A DNA stretch of 37,336 nt from a virus. The notes under the pieces are model-generated. The model was not told the origin of the DNA and searched no databases. It saw only the letters and a program-made list of their open reading frames with translations. Shown piece after piece: positions 32,088 through 37,336 of this stretch. How positions within the stretch are numbered: position 1 is the first letter of the stretch; every line of letters starts with the position of its first letter. The position numbers and the translations under genes were made by a program. The stretch lies in IMG/VR virus record IMGVR_UViG_3300017941_000022, positions 1-37,336 of that record; one strand, written 5' to 3'.

Positions 32088-32540
32088 ATGCCGATGGGTA
32101 TATACAAGAGAAAACCATTTACTAAAGAACACGTGAAAAAAATCGTGGCTTCTAAGAAGGGAATGAAATATAATATTGTCAATCCGCACGGACCTTATTC
32201 CGTAGAGGAAAAAAGAAAACTTAGCATCACTCTACATGGAGATAAATACAAGGACGACGATTTTTCTTTACCCTATCCGAAGCGTCTTAGATTAAGAGTA
32301 CTCAATCATTACAGTAATGGAACTTTACAGTGCAAATGTTGTGGAGAAAAGATATATGAGTTTCTGTGTTTGGACCACATAAAGGGAGGCGGAAATAAAG
32401 AAAGGAAGAAGACTGGTTATGGCCCAAAACTCTATTTGTGGCTCATCAAAAACGATTTTCCCATTGGTTATCAAGTTTTGTGTCATAACTGCAATCTAGC
32501 AAAAGGATTTTACGGGAAGTGCCCTCATGTGGTAATATAG
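32088..32540 (+). CDS. HNH endonuclease, 150 aa
   Basis: The ATG at 32088 is preferred (leaderless); an ATG at 32082 is possible. The N-terminus is basic with a K-R-K-P-F-T-K-E-H-V-K-K-I-V-A-S-K-K-G-M segment typical of NUMOD DNA-binding helices. The core has L-Q-C-K-C-C-G-E-K, F-L-C-L-D-H-I-K-G-G-G-N, then L-C-H-N-C-N-L-A-K-G, the zinc-stabilised HNH form frequent in phages. It is a free-standing homing nuclease candidate placed in the accessory region after the tRNA array. Confidence 0.85.
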   Translation: MPMGIYKRKPFTKEHVKKIVASKKGMKYNIVNPHGPYSVEEKRKLSITLHGDKYKDDDFSLPYPKRLRLRVLNHYSNGTLQCKCCGEKIYEFLCLDHIKGGGNKERKKTGYGPKLYLWLIKNDFPIGYQVLCHNCNLAKGFYGKCPHVVI

Positions 32541-32567
32541 ATTTAGTTCAAGACAGGGAGGCTGTCT

Positions 32568-32861
32568 ATGAAGTTTAAAGAACTGGAACGTCTCATCGTT
32601 GCTGACTACAGGAAGCGAAAGCCGAGAAGGAAAAGATTGGCTAGATTTCTGTCAGTCGTTGAAGAAGTGGGAGAAGTTGCAGCCTGCTTCATTGCCAAAC
32701 TTCAAAGAGACAACTACAAGAATTCAGATTTCGAAGAAGAAGTCGCTGACGTTTTCATGAACGTTGTCGCTCTTGCACGAGATTTGAAAGTCAATCTGGA
32801 AAAAGCTGTCATGAGAAAAATCCAGAAAGACAAGAAGAACAGGGGCGCTCCGATTTCTTAG
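32568..32861 (+). CDS. MazG-like NTP pyrophosphohydrolase, 97 aa
   Basis: The all-alpha MazG motif is clear: V-E-E-V-G-E-V-A (Glu32, Glu33, Glu36) followed after about 22 residues by E-E-V-A-D-V-F-M-N (Glu58, Asp61). These acidic residues bind the metal that hydrolyses nucleoside triphosphates to monophosphates. In phages MazG homologues are proposed to lower (p)ppGpp or clean the nucleotide pool. The ATG has a good Shine-Dalgarno sequence (AGGGAGG, 9 nt upstream), unlike the structural genes. The stop codon lies in the loop of the terminator hairpin. Confidence 0.85.
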   Translation: MKFKELERLIVADYRKRKPRRKRLARFLSVVEEVGEVAACFIAKLQRDNYKNSDFEEEVADVFMNVVALARDLKVNLEKAVMRKIQKDKKNRGAPIS

Positions 32862-32875
32862 GGGCGCCCATTTTT
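32843..32875 (+). terminator. Rho-independent terminator after mazG-like gene
   Basis: GGGCGC (32843-32848) pairs with GCGCCC (32864-32869), then ATTTTT. Confidence 0.85.
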
Positions 32876-32927
32876 ATTGATATATTCACATATATAAAGC
32901 GTGAAAAGTTAAGAACAGCCCCCGCCA

Positions 32928-32962
32928 TTTACTTTTTCAGAGAACAGTATATTATATAACTA
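32928..32962 (+). promoter_or_regulatory. Promoter of the large non-coding RNA
   Basis: TTTACT (32928-32933) and AACAGTATATTATATAACTA (32943-32962). The second block is identical on the minus strand at 22825-22806, and TTTACTTTTTCA is shared as well, so both are copies of one promoter type. Confidence 0.7.
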
Positions 32963-33515
32963 TACGGAAGGGACAGCAGATTGAAAACTTAAAAGTTAGA
33001 TTCCTAATCACTGGAGTAGCATAACAACCGGGCAGAAGTTAGAAGAACTACAACTTCCCCATGGTAATGCATTTAGCAGACAACGGGATTCGGCGGTGCA
33101 TGGCGTATCTATGCATCTTGTGTTGAACGATTAAGGAGATGCATCTCCAAACACATTGAAAAAGAATAATAAAAATCTCCACTGCTATCGTATTGGCTAA
33201 GAACCAGGGTCATAAAAAAACTGATGAGGACAATCTCTTGGCGGAAGTGATAACGCTTCCGTAAGCCATCTTGCAACTGGTCGAGGGATATCGCCTCCTC
33301 CAGTAATTAGGAATCTAATATCTTGGTATCCCGCATACGGGGTCTTACCCGCAGTCTTGTACAAGCGAAAAATAGTCGAATCGGGCGAGTAGGACTCGGT
33401 ATACGGGATATCACAATCCCGTTTCTCAGAATAGGAGAGAAATTCTCTGGAAAAAGATGATGGAGGTACACGGCCGATAAATCCCGTCGAAAATTAAGCT
33501 AGATGCTCCTAAATC
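32962..33515 (+). ncRNA. Large structured non-coding RNA, about 550 nt
   Basis: There is no credible reading frame. TAGATTCCTAATCACTGGAG (32997-33016) pairs with CTCCAGTAATTAGGAATCTA (33298-33317) in 19 of 20 positions. Inside and after it are hairpins GAAGTT/AACTTC (33035, 33052), GGTGCAT/ATGCATC (33095, 33111), GGAGATGCATCTCC (33135), CGGAAG/CTTCCG (33242, 33256), a helix GGTATCCCG/CGGGATATC (33325-33333, 33403-33411) and CGAGT-AGG-ACTCG (33385-33397). It has its own promoter. Size, multi-helix architecture and position after a phage tRNA island resemble GOLLD and ROOL RNAs; I cannot verify membership by eye. Confidence 0.75.
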
Positions 33516-33539
33516 TTGAAGTTCTGGGAAAATAAACTA

Positions 33540-33546
33540 AAGGTCG
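33540..33546 (+). promoter_or_regulatory. AAGGTCG motif, GHKL gene
   Basis: AAGGTCG in the context AAACTAAAGGTCG, 17 nt before the ATG at 33564. Confidence 0.4.
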
Positions 33547-33563
33547 AGAAAAAACTAAAAACC

Positions 33564-34964
33564 ATGCAAACCCAAAACTGGTTTGAAGTTTCTAAGCAGG
33601 GCTTGAAAGAATTACAAGCAGGTAAGCCCAAACATTATGCAGCAAGAGAGCTTGTTCAAAATGCTTGGGATGAGAACATTACCCTCTGCGACTTTAGGAC
33701 AGATTACTCTCATGGTCTTGCCAATCTATTAGTTATAGATGATAACCCTGACGGTTTTCGAAATATTGCAGATGCTTTCACGTTATTTGCTCCGACAATA
33801 AAACGTTCAGACGCTGAAAAGCGGGGAAGGTTCAATCTAGGAGAAAAGCAAGTATTGGCGATAGCAAATTCTGCAATCATCAAAACTACGAAAGGTTCTG
33901 TAATCTTTTCAGAAGAAGGCAGAAGCCAGAGTAGAGAATCAACTAAAGTTGGTAGCGAGGTCAGTGTCAACATTAGGATGACACAAGAAGAATATGAAGA
34001 ACTTCTCAAAGAAGTTAATACATATCTTCCACCAAAGGGAATTGTTTTCACTGTGAATGGTAAAAAAATCCCATTCAAAGAGCCTTACAAGGTAATTCCC
34101 GAAGTCTCGCTGTTGACAGAAATCGAATCTAATGGTGTTTTACGAAGGACAACTCGTAAGACGTCGGTTGAAGTTTACAGAACAGTTGGTCAAGCTAGAT
34201 TGTACGAAATGGGTTTACCCGTCGTAGATATAGACTGCCAATTCAACGTAAACGTCAATCAGAAGATTCCTCTTTCAATAGACAGGGATACGGTTCCCCC
34301 GTCTTATCTGAAAGCGATATTTGCAGAGGTGCTCAATGCAACTCATGAAGATATTGCAGAAGAGGGTTCTTCAGCTGTATGGATTCGTGAAGCAACTTCA
34401 GATAAGAGGATAAGTGCTGAAGCTGTGAAGAATATTGTTGAGAAAAGATTCGGCAATAAAGTCGTTGTAGCTAATCCTTTCGATTCTCAAGCTAATGATG
34501 AAGCGATATCTCATGGATATAGAGTCATTAGAGGCAGAGAATTGTCGGAGGGAGAATGGGACAATGTCAAAAAAGCCGAAGCAATAAAATCTTCATCTGC
34601 AATATTCGGTAGCAATTACACTACGTCTAAACCGTATGACCCGGATGAGAATATGGTCAGGGTTGCAGACTTAGCGAAGAAAATTGCTAAAAAGTGTCTG
34701 GGAATTAACATCACTGTTAGTTTCGCATCGTGGGATGGTTCTGTATCAGCTCAATTCGGAGAAAAACATTTGAGCTTCAACGTACAGAATCTAGGCAAGA
34801 AGTTCTTTGAGAAACCCGTCAGTGAGCAAACGATAAATCTTATCGTTCACGAAATTGCTCACACGAATGGGAGCCACACTGAACATGCTTACCATGAGAC
34901 CATCACGAAGTTAGCAGGTCAGCTAACTATGTTGGCACTTGAAGAACCCGAATTCTTCAAGTAA
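33564..34964 (+). CDS. GHKL ATPase with C-terminal HExxH motif, 466 aa
   Basis: The ATG at 33564 is preferred over the TTG at 33516. Residues 20-115 are a GHKL (Hsp90/histidine kinase/MutL) ATP-binding domain: N box A-R-E-L-V-Q-N-A-W-D-E (Glu29, Asn33), G1 box V-I-D-D-N-P-D-G-F (57-65), G2 region R-F-N-L-G-E-K-Q-V-L-A-I-A-N-S (89-103). A second beta-rich domain follows (about 120-280), as in T4 rIIA-like proteins. The C-terminus has I-V-H-E-I-A-H-T-N-G-S-H-T-E-H (His429, Glu430, His433, further His438/441/444), a zinc-metallopeptidase signature. Joining ATPase and protease motifs suggests an ATP-controlled protease or effector, a defence, anti-defence or host-takeover candidate. Role is inference. 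Confidence 0.8.
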   Translation: MQTQNWFEVSKQGLKELQAGKPKHYAARELVQNAWDENITLCDFRTDYSHGLANLLVIDDNPDGFRNIADAFTLFAPTIKRSDAEKRGRFNLGEKQVLAIANSAIIKTTKGSVIFSEEGRSQSRESTKVGSEVSVNIRMTQEEYEELLKEVNTYLPPKGIVFTVNGKKIPFKEPYKVIPEVSLLTEIESNGVLRRTTRKTSVEVYRTVGQARLYEMGLPVVDIDCQFNVNVNQKIPLSIDRDTVPPSYLKAIFAEVLNATHEDIAEEGSSAVWIREATSDKRISAEAVKNIVEKRFGNKVVVANPFDSQANDEAISHGYRVIRGRELSEGEWDNVKKAEAIKSSSAIFGSNYTTSKPYDPDENMVRVADLAKKIAKKCLGINITVSFASWDGSVSAQFGEKHLSFNVQNLGKKFFEKPVSEQTINLIVHEIAHTNGSHTEHAYHETITKLAGQLTMLALEEPEFFK

Positions 34965-35102
34965 GTAACGGTTGCAGACGAGAGGGGCTTGGGGGTCGGG
35001 ATACCGACAGTCGGCCTTCTCCCTGCAGGGAGCTTTATCGGCAACGGTTCGCTCTCACCCTCTCGTCTTATCGGGGAAATAAATTAATTCATTATAACTT
35101 AA
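34965..35102 (+). ncRNA. Structured element after the GHKL gene
   Basis: AGACGAGAGGG (34976-34986) pairs perfectly with CCCTCTCGTCT (35058-35068). Two hairpins lie inside: GTCGG-GATAC-CGAC (34995-35008) and CTCCCTGCAGGGAG (35019-35032), and GTTGC/GCAAC (34971-34975, 35041-35045). No T tract follows. It resembles the structured spacers of the tRNA array and may be an RNA element or a processing site. Confidence 0.55.
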
Positions 35103-35516
35103 ATGAAAAACGTAATAAAGATTACTCAGGAAATACCAGTTAAAATGATAGCCAATCTTTTGTGCAATGCGCTCGAAGGTGGCTCTAATTACTGGTACAT
35201 GATTGAGAAGAAAGTGGAACCTAAGAAAATAGAGTTTCACGAGAAAATAGGAGCTGACGCTACTATTCCCGCGTTGTGGATGCATGAATATCCTCTCAAC
35301 CCGGGCGGAGCTTTGGTGTTAAGCGACCCGGAAGGTAAAGACAAAAACAAGAGATACTTGCTTGATGAGAAAGCAGTTGAACGCGGTCTTCAGTTGTTTG
35401 CTAATTCAAAGGAGATGTCTCATCATTGGGGTGACGTTTTGAAAGAGAGTGACGATGCTACGACAGCCGACGTCTTTCTCCAGTTCTGTGTGTTCGGTGA
35501 AGTAATCTATGGATAA
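35103..35516 (+). CDS. Conserved phage protein of unknown function, 137 aa
   Basis: The sequence A-L-E-G-G-S-N-Y-W-Y (about 25-34), L-N-P-G-G-A-L-V-L-S-D (66-76) and D-D-A-T-T-A-D-V-F-L-Q-F-C-V-F-G-E-V-I-Y-G at the C-terminus is a pattern I recall from small proteins in many unrelated phages whose role is unknown. It is mixed alpha/beta with no membrane segment. The ATG lies after an A/T-rich stretch with no Shine-Dalgarno. The end overlaps the next gene by 8 nt. Confidence 0.7.
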   Translation: MKNVIKITQEIPVKMIANLLCNALEGGSNYWYMIEKKVEPKKIEFHEKIGADATIPALWMHEYPLNPGGALVLSDPEGKDKNKRYLLDEKAVERGLQLFANSKEMSHHWGDVLKESDDATTADVFLQFCVFGEVIYG

Positions 35517-35829
35517 CATGGAAAAAGAACTTTGTCGTTGCGGGCATAATAGAGAATGGCACATGAACGGCGCTTCTACTCCTGTAGAAACTTCTTACCG
35601 TTGTCTGAAATGTGGTTGCAAAGAGTTCGTTAAGAAATGGGTCATGCCAGAATGGATGGAAAGGTATCGGTATGAAATTGGAAATACTGGCGGCAATTCA
35701 GTTGAGGACTTGATGAATGACCACGGTTCTAATCTCTTCAACAATTCGATAAAGTGTTTGTTAATATCTTCAGTTTCATCTCAGGTCAATTTACTTGAAA
35801 GGTTGAGAGAAAAAAACATCATCGCATGA
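35509..35829 (+). CDS. Zinc-ribbon protein, 106 aa
   Basis: Residues 9-40 have C-R-C-G-H ... W-H ... C-L-K-C-G-C, enough Cys and His for one zinc site, in a form frequent in phage accessory proteins. The rest is helical (W-M-P-E-W-M-E-R-Y-R-Y, later L-L-E-R-L-R-E-K-N). It overlaps its neighbours by 8 nt and 4 nt (ATGA), so it is translated in a coupled cluster with them. Function unknown. Confidence 0.7.
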   Translation: MDNMEKELCRCGHNREWHMNGASTPVETSYRCLKCGCKEFVKKWVMPEWMERYRYEIGNTGGNSVEDLMNDHGSNLFNNSIKCLLISSVSSQVNLLERLREKNIIA

Positions 35830-36071
35830 ATATCCAAGCTACCCAGAAATTGTTGAACATGATGAAAGAGCAAGCGTCTCTCTTGAAATCTGAAATCTCT
35901 CATGAAGTAGAAGATGGCCGAATAATGATTAATGAAGATGTCTATAGAGAATTCGATGATGGGTTGACAGAGTTAGAAAAAGACGTATCTGTCTCGTTGG
36001 TAAAATTGCATGAATTCGGCCGATTGAATTTCGGTAATAAAAGATTTGGCATAAATAAAAACAATGGATAA
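35826..36071 (+). CDS. Hypothetical protein, 81 aa
   Basis: A helical, charged small protein (Q-K-L-L-N-M-M-K-E-Q-A-S-L-L-K-S-E-I-S-H-E-V, then D-D-G-L-T-E-L-E-K-D-V-S-V-S-L-V-K-L) likely to form a coiled coil. I do not recognise it. It overlaps the upstream gene by 4 nt and the downstream gene by 8 nt, which supports that the whole cluster 35103-36695 is one translation unit. Confidence 0.65.
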   Translation: MNIQATQKLLNMMKEQASLLKSEISHEVEDGRIMINEDVYREFDDGLTELEKDVSVSLVKLHEFGRLNFGNKRFGINKNNG

Positions 36072-36303
36072 TAACTTAACACTTAGAGAACTGTGTAAGA
36101 AAGCTCAAGACGTTGGCAAGATGGATAGCTTTCTGAAAGTGGGTGACATTCTTTTAGAAGAATTGAAGTTGTTAAAAAAAGAGAAAACCCTTTGTTTTTG
36201 CAAAAAACGTAAAGAAAAAGCAGAATTGATTGCGCGGATACATGATAAAATTGAAAAGCTATATGAAAATATAAAGGTCGATAAACAACAAATATCGAAA
36301 TGA
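36064..36303 (+). CDS. Hypothetical protein, 79 aa
   Basis: Charged helical protein (L-R-E-L-C-K-K-A-Q-D-V-G-K-M-D-S-F-L-K-V-G-D-I-L-L-E-E-L-K) with three Cys (C10, C44, C46) but no paired zinc motif. No family is recognised. Within its last codons lies the AAGGTCG motif used by the next gene, and the two genes overlap by 4 nt (ATGA). Confidence 0.65.
   Translation: MDNNLTLRELCKKAQDVGKMDSFLKVGDILLEELKLLKKEKTLCFCKKRKEKAELIARIHDKIEKLYENIKVDKQQISK
36274..36280 (+). promoter_or_regulatory. AAGGTCG motif, membrane-protein gene
   Basis: AAGGTCG lies inside the end of the preceding gene, 19 nt before the ATG at 36300. Confidence 0.4.
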
Positions 36304-36695
36304 ACACATCTACATTACAAAGTACAGTAAATATCGTCGGGAGCGCATTTGATGCGTTATCACAAAAACTGAAAATGCCTGCTGAACAATTATTTTCTTG
36401 GTCTATCCAGAATAACTATGCAGTAGCTATTCAAGACATTGTGATAAGTCTTCTTTGTGTCGTTGGGATTATCTATGCAGTCAAATACATTAAATGGGGA
36501 ATAAAGAAAGACGAACGGGGAGATACTAAGATAAACGCTGATGATGGAATTGGATTTATTATCCTTGCTATTATAGCTGTTGTCTCTATTGCCATCTGTG
36601 CGTTAGTCATATTCAATGACGTCTATGACGCAATTCCCAGAATCTTTGCTCCTCAATTCCACGCATTGCAAGATTTAGTCGGTATGGTGAAATAA
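36300..36695 (+). CDS. Membrane protein with two transmembrane segments, 131 aa
   Basis: Residues about 39-60 (A-V-A-I-Q-D-I-V-I-S-L-L-C-V-V-G-I-I-Y-A-V-K) and 87-107 (I-G-F-I-I-L-A-I-I-A-V-V-S-I-A-I-C-A-L-V-I-F) are hydrophobic, with a charged connecting stretch (K-K-D-E-R-G-D-T-K-I-N-A-D-D). The N-terminal 35 residues are amphipathic. It could be a superinfection-exclusion or lysis-timing protein by type, but no homology is recognised. Confidence 0.65.
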   Translation: MNTSTLQSTVNIVGSAFDALSQKLKMPAEQLFSWSIQNNYAVAIQDIVISLLCVVGIIYAVKYIKWGIKKDERGDTKINADDGIGFIILAIIAVVSIAICALVIFNDVYDAIPRIFAPQFHALQDLVGMVK

Positions 36696-36724
36696 AAAAT
36701 AGTCGAATAAAACAAAAAATAATC

Positions 36725-37336
36725 ATGATAGCAGAAATTAGAAAATGGTTGAAAGATAAGAGAAAAACAGCAAAATTCTCTTATGTGTCAGGTTGGGAAA
36801 TGGGCTTTACGAATCGCGTTGAAAGTTCTGATTTCATCCAGTCGTGGGGAGTTGAACTTATGGGTTCAACGACGAATACAACTGTTAGGTCTCCACAACA
36901 GACAGAGACGCGAATAGAAAAAAAACCGGTTGAAGTTGTACAGGAATTGTTTTCAGAAACTCCAGGTATGGACTTGAATAAACTTCCTGAGCAAATCAAG
37001 TTAGTCAAAAGGCGTCTTGATTTGTTAAAAGAAAAATTGCATTTTACCGCAGACGATGAGAAACAAGCCATCTATTTCTTAGAGGCTAGGAAGCTCTATA
37101 AGAAATATGAAGACAAATTCCATTGGGCTGTTACAACTATCTCAAAGATAGACGAATTGTGCAAGAAATACAAAGTGCAATGTGTTAGCTTCAACAGCTG
37201 GTATAAGACCTGTCCGACAGAAGCTCTTGACGCATTGGAGAAATACTCAGAAGCATATGACTTGGTTAGTCCTGAAACTACACCCGTTGTAAAACTCATT
37301 ATTGACCAGGGAGGAAGAGAAACGAGGAAAGACCCA
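36725..37336 (+). CDS. Unidentified protein, 3' end outside the window, at least 204 aa
   Basis: The frame is open from ATG 36725 to the last base with no stop. The N-terminus is basic (M-I-A-E-I-R-K-W-L-K-D-K-R-K-T-A), followed by a Gln/Thr-rich linker (about 58-75) and then a helical region D-L-N-K-L-P-E-Q-I-K-L-V-K-R-R-L-D-L-L-K-E-K-L, a W-A-V-T-T-I-S-K-I-D-E-L-C-K-K-Y segment, and V-V-K-L-I-I-D-Q-G-G-R-E-T-R-K-D-P at the edge. I do not recognise the family; the C-terminal pattern suggests a folded domain that continues past the end of the window. No Shine-Dalgarno sequence is seen. Confidence 0.7.
   Translation, partial: MIAEIRKWLKDKRKTAKFSYVSGWEMGFTNRVESSDFIQSWGVELMGSTTNTTVRSPQQTETRIEKKPVEVVQELFSETPGMDLNKLPEQIKLVKRRLDLLKEKLHFTADDEKQAIYFLEARKLYKKYEDKFHWAVTTISKIDELCKKYKVQCVSFNSWYKTCPTEALDALEKYSEAYDLVSPETTPVVKLIIDQGGRETRKDP

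Noticed and set aside
33516-33563. TTG start of the GHKL protein at 33516
   Set aside because: The ATG at 33564 has the AAGGTCG leader at the usual distance, and the N-terminal 16 residues from TTG are only Lys-rich filler overlapping the end of the non-coding RNA.

Overview
The window is a contiguous piece of a large tailed double-stranded DNA phage genome (siphovirus-like structural module). Everything except one gene reads on the + strand. The likely host is a member of Candidatus Patescibacteria (CPR; Parcubacteria-like). This is an inference from three lysis/surface proteins: the peptidoglycan-binding repeat at the end of the papain-like lysin (23763-23979), the lysozyme-like protein with a C-E-S-G-G-N signature (24870-25493), and the secreted protein 22024-22776 (minus) with an Ile/Leu/Gln-rich helix followed by a Thr/Ser linker, a pattern typical of Parcubacteria. 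TAA, TAG and TGA all end genes here, so the standard bacterial code applies.

Layout. 1-3710: end of a receptor-binding or baseplate-like gene, then poorly known virion-associated genes, including a 583-residue multidomain protein. 3757-6747: prohead protease with a nested scaffold, then the HK97-fold major capsid protein. 6914-8125: a glycosyltransferase inserted in the head module. 8164-13562: head-tail connector, head closure, Mu F-like minor head, gp10-like neck, tail terminator and tail tube genes, interrupted by two homing endonuclease genes. 13599-14146: tail assembly chaperones with a GGGTTTT -1 frameshift site. 14154-21959: tape measure, distal tail, a 1430-residue tail tip/adhesin and a spike-like protein. 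22024-25493: the lone minus-strand surface protein, then lysis genes (papain-like lysin, XhlA-like protein, holin, transglycosylase-like protein).

25560-31485 is a dense tRNA island. I can fold 36 tRNAs, and their anticodons cover all 20 amino acids. The spacers are not random: most contain perfect inverted repeats of 6-11 bp, each with a different sequence, enclosing 7-100 nt. One spacer holds a tRNA-like element whose 5' acceptor strand lies after its 3' strand (circularly permuted order). Two tRNAs lack both the T-loop TTC and the D-loop GG, and several lack U33. A tRNA-Ser lies wholly inside the 3' end of an HNH gene, and a tRNA-Glu overlaps the glutaredoxin stop.

31486-37336 holds a small RNA that presents an anti-Shine-Dalgarno sequence in a hairpin loop, small zinc-ribbon proteins, an HNH gene, a MazG-like protein, and a region of about 550 nt (32962-33515) without a gene. 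That region has its own promoter and a 20-nt long-range helix across about 280 nt; it looks like a large ornate non-coding RNA of the kind known from phages next to tRNA islands (GOLLD and ROOL are the described classes). It is followed by a GHKL-ATPase protein with a C-terminal HExxH motif, then small early-type genes.

Initiation signals are unusual. Several genes start within 0-3 nt of the expected transcription start (leaderless). A second group has the heptamer AAGGTCG 17-26 nt upstream of ATG. Only a few accessory genes have a classical Shine-Dalgarno sequence. All calls are from reading the sequence by eye; no database search was run.
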